Assembly (NCBI RefSeq): GCF_016859285.1
Contig: NC_053407.1
Location: forward strand, 20,022,699-20,086,698
Origin: Xiphias gladius
Lineage: Eukaryota > Chordata > Actinopteri > Istiophoriformes > Xiphiidae
Length of the DNA: 64,000 bases
Direction of reading: 5' to 3'
Positions within the stretch are counted from its first letter, which is position 1, and every line of letters begins with the position of its first letter. The notes beneath the pieces were generated by a model. It saw only the letters and a program-made list of their open reading frames with translations. It was not told the origin of the DNA and searched no databases. Positions 11,001 through 22,800 of this stretch are shown here, in pieces. The position numbers were made by a program, and so were the translations under genes.

Positions 11001-14000
11001 AGGAAGGAATGTTTGTATCTTTTGGGTTTGGCTAGGGGGGGTACTTAAAACGGGCACTCGAAGGCAAGGTCTTTAACTCTAGGTGCAGGGGGCTGGGTGC
11101 TGTCTGCCAGAATGGATTCTCCTTTCTTTAACAACTGTTTGTTTTACAACTCCGACAGATTTTTCTGTTGAGTACCTGTGTTACTGCTACAGACCTTGAT
11201 CACCTTTGTTAATGCATTTTTCTGTTTTAGAATGATTGAAGCATATCAACGGATAAAAGAAAAAAGAAAAAAATAGACTAGATAAAAGATCTATTAAACC
11301 CGGTCATCAGGGACATGTCTACATTGAACGTAGCCAGCTTCCTCAGACAAAAAAGGCTCCCCTGGAACATACTGGTGTTACAATCAAAACTCAGGTTATT
11401 ATCAATTATATTGCCCAAGTACTTGTAGAACTCAATAATTTCTACATCCTGACCATTAAAGTAGGTTATTGGTGACAGGTTATTTGTCCCCATGTATTTT
11501 ATAGCTTAAAGACTGAAATTACTGTCGTTATTAACCCCAGATTGGATCAGGCTGCCATGCCAAACATTTAGGGAACGTGATAATGTGTTAAAGTACAAAT
11601 TGGTGGATTAAAATGCAAATATCAAGCGAAATCATTATGAGGGAACACAAGGAAAGACAAAAAGAGTCCATTATTTTGATTAACCACAAGCTTGAGAATT
11701 GAAGCATTTGATTCTATCAAAAACTAAAACATGTTTTGTTGTCTAAAATACACATACTTGTTTTGATATTAAACATGTTCTCTTAAAACATAAGCATGAA
11801 CTGAATGACACATAAGCAATGCCCTCCATGTGCTCAGAGAAAGCAAACTAGCACTGGATATCCAAGAAGAAAAAAAAAACACTATCAGCTGCAGCTAGAT
11901 CAACAATAGTCCTAAAATGAATTCATTGTAGTGTCAGTTTTGAATAAAGATAGAAGCGATACTAGAACACTTCGTCCACTTAATGTAATTGTAATGACAG
12001 ACCCTTCTTAAAACTGTTATACAAATCATGTTTGATTTTCAAACTTGCACCATCAGGCAGCTCTCAGCGGGCATTAGTGGGACAATAACCTCTCAGCAGG
12101 CTTTTCCGCACAGTTGCACACACACTGCCCTCAACTCACATTTTTAACCTTTAACTGTCATGTTAACGGGGAGGTGATAGAGGAATAACATGTCACATTA
12201 AACTATCTAATGAGCATGGGGCCTTTCATTAAGCTCTGTTTTACTGTGCCCAACTGTTTAATGCAGGACACTGTGGTCAGTATGTAAAGTAACATCATAT
12301 ATAGTACAGTACCATCTGTACATTCATTCTTGGTCTGAAATAAGCAATTGGAAGTGAACCTCTGAACTTGCCAGTCATTTTGCCACACTATCCTCATTAA
12401 ATTCATCATATAAAGCAGACCTGAGACAATTTGGGGCACAAACTGCTGACTGATGCTTCACTCTGTGATTGTATTTACAGAGAGGAAGTGCCATCTGGGC
12501 TGAGGAGAATGAAGGAGGAAAAGTAAAAGGAGAGCCATCCAGGGACTTTGCCAAGGTCAGTAGATTTGGTAAATATTCGTAAAAAAGAAAAATGCCTGAA
12601 ACAATCACAGAGTAACAGTTGACTAGCTTGTTGCTGATGGGTTTTTTTTTTTTTTTTTTTAAATATACAGCTGTATGAACTCGATAATGACCCACAACGG
12701 AAGGAGTTTCTTGATGAACTCTTTGTCTTTATGCAGAAACGAGGTAAGACTCCTTAATGATTTCCTACATTCTTATTTTGTTTTTCTCTGTTGCCTAGGA
12801 GGCTCTTATCAATGTTCCTTTCTTACATTTGAAGTCCATGTCTTTGTGTATCCTACCAAACATCAAATAAAATAAGTGGTGTCACTTAAGCAGCAGGAAT
12901 TTGTATCGTCTGTTATTCAAGTTCAACTGCAAGTGAACATGGTATCTCGCGCTAGTACTAGACCCTTTTCCAACATAAACCACATTTGACATTAAACACT
13001 CACTTTTGTTAGAGAAATATATTTACGTTGTATTTTAAACAATTTATGTTTTAAGTATACTAGTTTATCCTATAGTTGTTTGGTATTGCAAAGATTGTTG
13101 AATGAAACATTTCCAGCTTTTTCAAACATGTAAACAAATCCAGGTGCAGCAGGACGCTGTCGGCCATCTTTACTCAAGTAGGCAAAAGACACGGCACGTG
13201 TGTCTGTGGTCTGTGTTCAGTTTTAAGCACAAAGTAATCTTATTTCTAAAACTACTTTTTGCCTCCTTCATTAATTGGCTTTTCTCCTAATCAGGATTGG
13301 AAGGGTTTGCTGTCAACCCGGTGATTGACAGACACTGCTGGCTCTAAAATCACCCCCTCCCCCTGCACTTAAATCGATGCAGCAACAAAGCTGCTGTTGT
13401 GGAATTATCCCCACCCCCACCCATCTGAAATAAGCTTCATTAGACTAGTCTAACCACACAGATTATACATGCTAAGCCATATTACCTAACATTAACCTTA
13501 GGCTCTCAGGTGGGAAGATCAGAATTTGTCCTCCATTTCATCCTCGTGCCTGTACAAGACCACTCACAGGAGTACATATCAAAGAACATCACTGCATTTC
13601 ATTGCGCATATTCTCCCATTTTACTCAGGAACTCCTGTGAACCGCATCCCCATCATGGCGAAGCAGGTGCTGGACCTGTACAGGCTTTATAAGCTTGTGA
13701 CAGAGAAGGGAGGTCTGGTGGAGGTTATTAACAAGAAGATCTGGAGGGAAATTACCAAAGGCCTGAACCTCCCCACGTCGATCACAAGCGCAGCTTTCAC
13801 CCTCCGCACCCAGTAGGTGTCTCTCAGATTGGTAACAGAGGAGCTCACTATACGATTGATATTACATTCATAGATTTAATAATATTATTATATGTTCTGT
13901 CTTTAGTAGAGAGAGAGAGACTTAGAGAAGATATTTCATATTCTGGTAGTTATTAGAGTATCACTTGCTGTCAGTTGTGTAATCTTCTAAATAAAATATT

Positions 14001-15629
14001 ACCATTGTACTAATGAATACATTTAAATCAAAAATGACCAAAATTCTGCAAGACAACAATAATCATTTATACACATCCATTAATTTATACAAATTAAACT
14101 CACCAGATTTGCTGATTCTGTTGGATTAGTTTGGAATTGTGTTCATTATATCTTTGCAGGTCTACATGTGATAGGAATCTAGAAATGTCAAATTTCACCC
14201 TCCTTGTTGGATAAAACTAGGATATTTCGGACCCCCATGTTGGTACAACACAAGTGCAAGACATTTTTTATTTATTGTTCTTCCAAGTTTGAAGAATTTC
14301 TAAAAGTATTAGGTGCAGCAAGTTAGTAAATTTAGTTTGAAAAGCATCCGTTAAACGTTAAAATCTTAAATGCTGAAACTTTTCTTTGTAGGTATATGAA
14401 GTACCTGTACCCGTTTGAGTGTGAGAAGAAGGGGCTGAGTTCTCCCGGTGAGCTGCAGGCCGCCATCGACAGCAACCGCCGAGAAGGTCGACGTCCCAGC
14501 TACACCAACAGCCTGTACCGCTACTCTCCCTCCCCGAGCTCTGCTCCACACGCCCACCTCTCCTCCCCCACGATGCAAACCACCCCGGCCGCGCACAACA
14601 GCCTGAACACATCCGCTAGTCCAAATCTAAAGAGAAACACAGGTATGACATTACTTTGAGTGAGTGCTGTTATATTTGTAATAAAACTGGTATCCCTGAT
14701 TTGATATCCCTTATTTTGAAAGTCATTCTTCTTCTTGTCTCAAAGAAAAGGTGGTACTTCGATCACCTTTTTAACCACCTGAGATTCTATGGTATATTGT
14801 TTTATACCAATACATTAAAGGATGCCTACTGGGCTCTTAAAGAACGCTTTAACTATTTTACTATTTAAATACTTTCCTCATCATATTGAGTGTTACCCTG
14901 CCTCCATTACTTTGGCGGCAAACCAGGAGGGGCTTAAATTTCCCCACACATTTAGCAGACTGATAATGAAATGGGTATTTGTTTCAGTACTAAATAGGAT
15001 TATTTTTCAGGTATATCATGAACTGCTACCATTTTATCTAAAGGAAACCTGACATTTTCCTTTGCTTTTTGTCCGTGTTGTTCTTCGTTATGACACATTT
15101 TATAATTATTTACATACATTATTTTTCATTTTTTCCAATCAGATGAGATCCCCACCCCTTTAATACCCAGCCGGCTGCCCATGGCCATGGCACTGGGGCA
15201 GCAGCAGCAGCAGCAACTGGCACAAGCTGCCACATTAGAGCATCTCAGAGAGAGGCTGGAGCGGGGAGCAGGAGGAGCTGCAGTCGACGGGCCAGAGAAG
15301 AAAATGATGCGGCTGGCTGAGGAGCAGCAGCGCCTCATGCAGCAGGCCCTCCAACAAAACCTCCTGGCCATGGCTTCTCACTTCAGCCCAATGAACCTCA
15401 AGCTTAACAATGGACACGGTGAGTTACCTTCAATTTACAGACCTTATCATTACTAAACATGTTCATAGGAAAGTCCACTAATGTGCAGTTTTTTGTTGTT
15501 CTCCCACAGAGAGCAAACAGGATTTGTCTCTGAGTATCTCCACTAATGGCGCAGCCAGTATCAGAGTATCTGTGGAGGTCAATGGTACTATTTACTCAGG
15601 TACGTCGTTCAGATTTAAAGGGGAACATG

Positions 15630-15660
<31 letters not shown>

Positions 15661-16788
15661 TTTCTTTAAATTTCCAAATGAAGCAGTTAAGAAAAATGTA
15701 TTTTAAAATGTATTTTTATCAAATCCACATTTCAATTTGTTGGAGTAAAAATGTTAAATTATATAGTTTTATTATTATAATTTAAAAAAAATTATATATT
15801 TCTTATTATCATTTTAGTCAGTTTTATTGTGTAGCATATTGTGAAAATGATGCACATTTTTATATGAGATTATACATTACTATTCATCGCACTTTATGTA
15901 ATAAGCACAGCTAGACTCTCAGTTTACCGCCTTATATAACTTAAAAGAATTGTTTAACATTTTGGGAAACATGCTTATTTTCTTTCCTCTTTCAAGAGTC
16001 AGATGAAAATGGATATCAGTTTCATATCTTTGCATAAAGTATGCAGCTAGAGCCAGCAGGTGGATAGCTTAGCTTAGCATAGAGATTGCAAATGGGGAAA
16101 CAGCTAGCCTGGCTCTGTCCAAAGGGGTAGAAAAAATGAGTTTATCAGCAACTGTGAAGCTTACTAATTAACACATTATTTCCTGCTTGTTTAATCAGTA
16201 AGAAAAAAAACTGAGGGGTAAAAACAAAACATTGTGGTTTTAATGAGCTTCAGTGGCCCTGGCAGTCAGATACTGAATCAGGTTAACCGTTTTCTGCTTG
16301 TCTCCAGTCTTTCTGCTAAGCTAAGCCTGTTGCCCGTAGCTTTATAAGTAGCGTAAAGACATGAAGATAGTGTCAGTGCAATATCAATACAACTGTAATT
16401 TATTTTCTTTTGCATCTGTTTTTTGTGCCTGTTTGTTTCTCTGTTGTGCACACTGTAGCATTATAATTAGTTAAACTCCATTCATCTGTATGCTGAGCAC
16501 TTTATATGGAGAGAATGACACTAAATTCTACACTGAACTTTACCTTAAAAGTTGTAATTTCTGCAAACAGCAAGCCAGTCATACAAAACCTGTTTTTTAA
16601 TAGCTATTGCTTTTAATTCTAATCCTTTCTCTGATCTCTGCACTCTAGGAACACTGTTTGCTCAGAAGTCAGCTGCTCCCGTGGCGTCACAGGCTGTAAC
16701 TCTGGCAGGAACAAGTGGTTTCAGTGCCCTCTCCTCCTCCCACAGTCCCTCATCTTCATCTTCCACCTCCTCAAAGGGACCAAATTAA
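5051..16788 (+). CDS. arid3b: AT-rich interaction domain protein 3B
   Basis: Nuclear ARID-family transcription factor that binds AT-rich DNA. Nine coding exons keep frame at every junction: 5051-5077, 5834-6430, 12481-12555, 12671-12743, 13629-13812, 14392-14642, 15143-15418, 15510-15599, 16649-16788 (570 residues; human about 561). N-terminal part: glutamine-rich coiled stretch, then an acidic run (residues about 103-128). ARID core at about 235-365, with [53 protein letters not shown] and the extension [17 protein letters not shown]-terminal REKLES region has LREKLE-like HLRERLE and [20 protein letters not shown]. The small exon ending in RDFAK before the ARID is typical of ARID3B rather than 3A, which decides the paralogue. 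ATG at 5051 and 5054 are both usable. The tail is serine-rich. Confidence 0.93.
6667..6724 (+). repeat. (GT)n microsatellite
   Basis: About 29 uninterrupted GT units in arid3b intron 2, 240 bp after the donor of exon 2. Alternating purine-pyrimidine sequence of this length can adopt Z-DNA and is usually polymorphic in length. Confidence 0.97.
7548..8155 (+). repeat. Compound TA / TATAT / GT microsatellite block of about 600 bp
   Basis: The block starts with (ATATT)n units (7550-7608) and continues with alternating (GT)n, (TA)n, TATACGTACG and ATACATGTGT motifs, ending with a 25-unit TA run near 8038-8084. Nearly all of it alternates purine and pyrimidine. Long open frames on both strands translate to Tyr/Ile/Val/Cys/His/Thr strings and are artefacts of the repeat. 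It lies in arid3b intron 2. Confidence 0.97.
8160..10190 (+). other. arid3b intron 2, unique part
   Basis: No exon or named repeat recognised. The short open frames lack splice signals and protein similarity. A region around 8282-8299 resembles a tRNA A box but is not a gene (see rejected items). Confidence 0.5.
10190..10480 (+). repeat. Diverged minisatellite, unit about 35-40 bp
   Basis: About seven imperfect copies of a unit close to TAGCTAAAAGTAATGG followed by ATAAATGGTTAAAATAGT. Variants are seen at about 10207, 10245, 10290, 10325, 10365, 10395 and 10440. Copies differ by substitutions and small length changes, so the array is old. It is inside arid3b intron 2. Confidence 0.7.
10741..11520 (-). 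mobile_element. Decayed non-LTR retrotransposon (LINE) 3' fragment, L2/CR1-like
   Basis: On the minus strand, 11493-11278 encodes a piece with [36 protein letters not shown] and FNRSFI. These are the conserved blocks that follow the catalytic core in reverse transcriptases of fish L2/CR1/Rex1-type LINEs (normally E-x-YKYLG-x-I-D, LRKL, LFYRSFI). The rest of the unit, down to a 3' tail near 10745 (GTCCCCAGAGGGGCAAT), is non-coding or degraded. This is a 5'-truncated dead copy within arid3b intron 2. The clade assignment is from memory of the motif. Confidence 0.65.
11530..12470 (+). other. arid3b intron 2, last part
   Basis: No recognisable gene or repeat. A mostly AT-rich stretch leading to the exon 3 acceptor at 12480. 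Short open frames on the minus strand overlap the true exons and are shadows. Confidence 0.5.
15628..15661 (+). repeat. (GTT)n microsatellite
   Basis: About ten TTG units followed by a T run, in the intron after the exon ending at 15599. The Cys or Val runs in the open frames across it are repeat artefacts. Confidence 0.9.
15950..16380 (+). mobile_element. Fold-back MITE-like repeat of a common percomorph family
   Basis: The ends are inverted copies of each other. GCTTAGCTTAGCA at 16067-16079 is the exact reverse complement of TGCTAAGCTAAGC at 16314-16326. The similarity continues outward, through CATAAAGTATGCAGCTAGAG on the left and its counterpart GTAGCTTTATAAGTAGCGTAAAG on the right. The centre carries the motifs AAACAGCTAGCCTGGCTCTG and ACTAATTAACACATTAT that I know from this repeat in many percomorph genomes. 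The left arm is longer than the right, so the right end is truncated. No coding capacity. It lies in the last arid3b intron. Confidence 0.75.
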
Positions 16789-18100
16789 GGCTCACTGGCT
16801 TTTAAATCTATTCTGAGCCAAATGATTGCACAGTATTCCTCTCTTGTCAGACAAGAACTATATGAACTTTAGGGAAAATTGGCTGCAACACATGAATTAA
16901 TTCAGTTTTTTCTAGCATTGTTTTTCCATTTCTTTGAGGGCGTAATGTTCTTTAAATGATTCTTGTCAAGAGGACATTTGTTTTACCTCAAAGGCTTCAA
17001 GACTGACTATAATGTAGATTTGGATCTCAGTTTACCTTAGTGCTGGTCAGAAGCTTTTTTTAAATGTAGTTGCATTCACGTGTAAAGGGCTTTACAAGGT
17101 TTGTTCAGAAGTATCTTTAGAGTAGAAAAGTGCACGATGAGAACCAATGCCAAGCTTTTTTGGGTGTCAACTGCATATATAGCTAATTATCAAACAGGTC
17201 TGTGGTTGACTTTTTTTTTCCAAGGTCATGAGTAGAAAAGTGTGGTTGCCAAAGTGCAGCTATTTAAGACCAAAAAGCCGTAGCTCAGTGTCGTATCTCC
17301 TGTCTGTAACGGTTTTGCTGAAGCCATTTTTTTTTTTTTTTTTATCCCTACTGGTAAAAATTTGGTTTAATGTGAGTGAAATGTTATAGTTTATACTTTT
17401 CATAGCAGCTTTCAGGGATTATGTACATCATCGTTTTCCAGAAATTGTGTCTCCTGAAGAATCAAATGGAATTTAAAAGAAATTGGTTTTAGGTTGGTTG
17501 GATCTTTTTTAATGTTTTGTATTGTGTTTTATTTTTTTCCTCAAATTTTTTTTTTATTTTTATTTAATCATATAGCATGGCCTGAAAAGTGCAAAACAGT
17601 TATTTCATATCAGCTGTGAATCAAAGGCAAAATTTGGTCAACAAGAATTCTGCTGGGAGCTAAATGTAAGAAAGTAGTGATACAACATTTACCTCATTTG
17701 ACTTCCCATGTTGGTAAGTTTCTTGGGAATTTCTTCAGGAATGTCCTCTGAATGTCCTCTGGACTCATCACTGTTATACTCTATCTAATAATATATTGCT
17801 GTGTTGTATTTGTATAAACGCAGAGAATGTATCGTTAATTTCCTCAAGCTTTTAACAAGTTAACACTGAAACAGGTCTACCTCACTCTTCTAGTGGACTA
17901 TGCAATACTTAATGCAGCATGTGTTGATTTAGCCATCTGCTGAAATACGTGGACAATCAGGTAGACATATTGCAAACAAATGTCACTGTGAACTTGACAA
18001 CTAAAAAAAAAAAAAAAAAAAAAAAAATCAAGGTTGATATTAAACTCTGTTTTGGTCTTTGATTAACATATTTCTTGGACATGTGGCCATGAGGAATAAA
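16789..18100 (+). other. 3' UTR of arid3b
   Basis: Long AT-rich non-coding stretch after the stop. AATAAA at 18095-18100 (GAGGAATAAAGC) is followed by a T/GT-rich segment and is the likely polyadenylation signal. Poly-A at 18003-18027 and poly-T at 17321-17344 are simple tracts. Confidence 0.6.
18095..18100 (+). terminator. AATAAA polyadenylation signal of arid3b
   Basis: Canonical signal about 1.3 kb downstream of the stop at 16788, followed within 30 bp by TTGTGTTCTG and T-rich sequence. Other AATAAA-like strings upstream are absent or weaker. Confidence 0.55.
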
Positions 18101-18525
18101 GCAATCTTGTGTTCTGTAGAAAGGCTGTTCTTTGTTTATGAGCTTTTACATTTATAGAGATATGTCGAAAGATCTTGGTTTTTCATTTTGTTGTTATTGA
18201 AGCTACTACAATTTTTCATGTACCGTGTTTTTTTTTTTGTTTTTTGTTTTTTTTTTTAATGAATTTGTGTCTTTTTCATAGTTGTTTCGACAAATCCATA
18301 ATAAGTAAGCAAGACAAAATTTTAAGGCATGTGTGACAAAATAATCTCCAAGGTCCACTTGCTACTTTTTTGAGCTTTCAACTGCACCACACAGACTTCA
18401 TCAGTAATTGAGTTGAGATTATTTTGTCACATATACTAATCCTAATGTCAAGAATGAAGTGCCATGATCAAATCTATATCGGACCTACCTGTCAAAACCC
18501 TGGTTTACAAAGTGTTTCACAGTTA

Positions 18526-18726
18526 CAGTGGTAGAATGCAACTAATTACATTCAGTCACATACTTGTACTTTACTTGTGTATTTCCATTTCATTATTTTT
18601 AAACCTTTATTTGGAAATATTAGTTACTAGTTAATGTACAGATTAAGATTTTAAAGGGAGTATTTTTATATTGCAGTATTGCTACTTCAGTTAAAGTAAA
18701 GGATCTGAATAGTTCCTCCACCACTG
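18526..18726 (+). mobile_element. Short hAT-like MITE with CAGTGGT...ACCACTG ends
   Basis: Begins CAGTGGTAGAATGCAACTAA and ends AGTTCCTCCACCACTG. The terminal inverted repeats are hAT-like, CAGTGGTAGAA on the left and CAGTGGTGGAGGAA on the right when reversed. The interior has the ACTTGTACTTTACTTGTGTA and TTAAAGTAAAGGATCTGAAT motifs of a very abundant teleost family, of which other copies are at 26.6, 41.7 and 54.5 kb. No coding capacity. Target-site duplications are not clear. Confidence 0.7.
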
Positions 18727-18729
18727 AAT

Positions 18730-19780
18730 AGTGCATACCAAAATGAAAAGAATACATAAGTGAGCGGCCAGATGGGGGTAGCATTTCCTCCTCCGTACAA
18801 GACACACACACCATTTCAAGTTCAGAGGGTATTACGCATCCATAAACATGCACATTTTTTTAGTATTTCTAGTTGATCGTCACTTCACGCCACTTTTCTC
18901 ATTATCATTAACCTGGAACCTTAACCAATGGACCATTAAGATGTTAACTTTTTAAGCATGTCCTCCCCTGCGTTTTATTGTGAGTAATGCTTTATTTGTA
19001 ATTGCTGCGTTGGTGGAAAACCAAATGTATATTTCACATATTAAGTTTATCAAATTAAAATCTGCACATTGTTTATGTGGAATGGGAAGTGCAGAAAGTC
19101 TGTTTTGAGAGTTAATTCCTGAACTGTAATGTGCAGCAGACCTATGAAAGAGGCTATACTAATGGAGATAAGAGGTCAGAGGATGAGGGCGGGGGATGGG
19201 TTGCAGGATTTACTGTCGGGATAGTTATTCTATAGTGACACTGCTGGATCAGCATCTGGAACAGTGCAGAAGAAAGATGCTACAGGCACAATTGAGAGGT
19301 ATTATGAGAGTGGATATCTCCGCCCACGGTCCCCGCCCGCCAGGGAGGAATAATACTGGTCAAGTCACTCTGCAGATGAGGGGATCACTGTCCCAGGATA
19401 AAGACTGGAATGCACTGCATGTAGAAAGTTAGGACAGCAGGATGACCTTCCAGCTTTGAACAGGGGAACAGACTTACAGCTGTATAGGACTGCTTGACTA
19501 TAACTTGTGGAAGGAGGTCCATCCTAAATGAGAGGTCGTTTTTATGGAATCTGGGGATATCATGTAATGTGCAGGTGTTACTGCATATTTTGTTGCCCAT
19601 ACCTGAAACTTCTGATTCTAAATGTTCAAGATGTTTTCACGGGATACAGGTGTTTTTGTGCCATTGTGACTCTGGCACCCCAAAACAATGGCTCTTATTG
19701 ACCCTCTGAAGCAGAAATACGTGGGGAGATATCTCCAAGACAAATGATCGTCTTTACTGGGTTCTCTGTGCTTCTGTGGA
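18730..19780. other. Intergenic region between arid3b and the C2-domain gene
   Basis: No gene recognised. A possible acceptor (TTTCTTTAG) ends at 19789, so the first coding exon of the next gene may be preceded by an untranslated exon somewhere in this region. The open frames at 19196-19709 have no recognisable protein. Confidence 0.45.
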
Positions 19781-19829
19781 CATTTCTTTAGGAAGGCCTT
19801 CTACAGACTCTCAGCTCACTGTTGGCACC

Positions 19830-22800
19830 ATGCCTTACCATGATGAGGAGTACCCAGGTCAGCCTCTCTGGCAGTCTGTGCTGCTCTTCTGCTGTAAGGG
19901 TATGATCGAGGGCATCATGGTCATACTCTTCTTCTGGCTTCTGGTGCAGGTTCTCTTTACCAAACAACTAGAAGGTATGGTCTTAAAGGACAGGTTCATG
20001 TTTTTCCAATTCTAAAACAATACACATATGCCTATAAGTACATTAACAGAGTTACTGGTCACTGCAAACATTCCTCCTGTCTATAGTGACTATGAAGAGA
20101 TCTCTTCCTAACATGATTCCAGCGTAAGTGATAGGGGACAAAATCCATGGTCCTCGTTCTTTACAAAAAAATGCATGAAACCAAAGCTAATATGAGGCAT
20201 CATCAGTCTGACAAATCAAGTGCGTATCCAGAGGGAAACACTCTGGAAGATAATCACTTTGTATGACTGAAGCCTTATGCTATGATGCATTTCTACACAG
20301 ATCAAGGATTGTGGATTTTGTCCCCCATCTCTCTTCAAATGTAATCATGCTAGGAAGGGGTCTCGTTACGGCCAGTGTGACATGTGAATATTGTTTTAAG
20401 ACAGACTTGAAAAAATGAGAACCAATCCTTTAACAGTACTTAAATATAAAGCACGTGGTCTGTGCTTTCAGGCACAGGGGGTATAAGAGTTCATGTAGTG
20501 TGTTATGTAAACTGGGGATTGCATGAGGGTAAATTAAAACAGTTTCTAGACTGCTGCCACTTGACTGGCCTTATTATTCTCTCTTATGTCTGCAGTTCAC
20601 CTCCAAATTCTTCTTTTGGTTGGACTGATCATCTTTTGTCTCTGTTTGATCCTGGGATGTATTCTGTGCTGGAGGAAAAGTCAGATTTGTCCAGTGAAAG
20701 ATAAAAATCCTGTGACCGCAGCACCGGCTCCTGCTGAACCTGTGACCTTTGCCCAGAACCCACCTCCCTCGGCAGTGACAACAGCATCCAGGCATCAATA
20801 CGAAGAGCTGGATGAAGATATGATGGAATATCCTTCCACATTCACTAGCCCTGCGCCTTCAGAGGGTGAATTTACCTCTCTGCCATTTCCTAATCGAGCT
20901 CAAGCTGCCTCTGAACGGAAGGAGCAGCCAAAGCCTTATTTTTCCTTGCGCCGTCTCAGCACACCACCGCTAACGTCACCCCTTTATAAACCCATAGATC
21001 CCAGCCATGCTTCCCTGCCTACATTTCCCAAACTGGGACTATTTTCCAAAACATGTAAGGCTCTGCAGAGGCGCTGCAGCGTCACTGGGCATAGTATATC
21101 TTATAGTGAACACAGCCGGCTCACCAGCCCCAGTGGTGTCTCTACTTCTATGCCTGAAGAACCAATACCACTAGCTACACAGAGCTATGGCTCCAGTGCC
21201 AGCTGCAAACAGCCAATATCACCAAAGCCCTGCCTCCATTTCACTATGGCCTTCTCTCCAGAGCAGCAAACCCTGGCAGTCACTGTCCTCAGCCTCAGTG
21301 GGACACCTCACAGACTGGAGGACGTGACTGTGCTGGGCAGCCTGCCGCCTCTGTACCCCTCTCCTATACAAGCCTCCTTCCAGAGCCGCCTCAGCACTGA
21401 GCCACACAGCCTGTCGCTGCTTTTGAAGGTGAGCTCTGAGAATGAGCTCCAGAGGTGTACTCTCAGAACAGCTGTATACACTCGGGAACCACACAGCCTG
21501 GGAGGCACCGCACTGGGTGAACTGGAGGCTGAATGTGGAGGAAAAGACTGGAGAGCAGAGCATCCGTTTCACTTCAGGAAAGAACTTAACCCAAACATGT
21601 GGAAACTAAAAAAGGTAGTGGTGTATTGAAATAATATCTGTGAGCACATTATTTTCAGGATAAACAAAGGTATGGTCAGATTAATCTGTTAGGAAGCCAA
21701 GAACCAAAACTGTATTGTTGGGCCTCTTTTGGCCCCCCTTTTGAGCCCTTTTAAAACTTAAGTTTAGGCGTAAATTAACATTCAAGCTTTAAATTCAAGC
21801 TCTATACAGATTATTATTATTATTATAAAGTGAACCTGGGGGTTTGGGGGCCCCTGCAGGTCTGAGGCAGTTGCCTGCTGTGGTTGGTCATCCAGCCTTG
21901 CATGAAGGTTACTGGTTAAAATGATCTGCTGAAACAAGTTAGAAGGTGACAAAATGGAGGCAAATTTAGAGTATTTCTTTGTAATGCGTTGTGTTGTTTG
22001 TTTTTTTGTTTTGCTGTGTAGCGGACAAGTCATCTTAATGTATGTGGTCAGTATTGTTACGTAGTAGATACGTGATTACGTATGGATTCTTTTTCTTTGT
22101 TAATTTTTGTGGTTTCAGTGTGCTACAAAGCAAAAGCCTCATGCTGCATTTCCTCCTGATTGAGGTTCACTCTCTGCTCTTTGAACTTTTGCCATCTGAC
22201 TGCAGAGTTTGATCTCCCAGGATGCACCAGTGTGTAAGGGGCTTAGCTGTCCTCCACAGATCTTCATTTTGCTTCAGTATCAGACTCTGGCCCACCGCAT
22301 CAAAACCACGGTCCTTAGAGCAGATAACCTCGACAAACTCATTCAAACGTCTGCAGCGACAGGTAAAACTAGCATTTGTTGTCACGTGAATTTGACAAAA
22401 TCTGTATTTGACTTAGAGAGCCCATAAGGACATCATGCATAGAGGCGTTATGTAAGCATGCGTGGACAGAACTAACTTTTGCCTTTCGGGGCAGAGGTAA
22501 ACTAATTCCCTATGTTTGCTTTTAATGTTTAGGGGATTAAATGATGTCTTACAGGATCCAAATGCAGCAGGAGATCATCCCTCTTTTTTAATGACATTGT
22601 GGTTTAATCCTTCACTATTCACAATCCACAGGAAAATGTTCCAATCTCCTCTGGAACTCTGATCTGACAGATCTAATCTTTGTTTGCATTAGCATGTCTA
22701 GCCATTATTTTTACTGCAGACAAGCACATCCTGCACACAGAGCCATTAGATTTTATGATATCTGTTTCATGCGCAGTATGATATAAGATAATCTCTTTTT

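Noticed and set aside
19196-19709. Possible upstream coding exon of the C2-domain gene
   Set aside because: No in-frame splice pair leads to the ATG at 19830, and no recognisable protein sequence.
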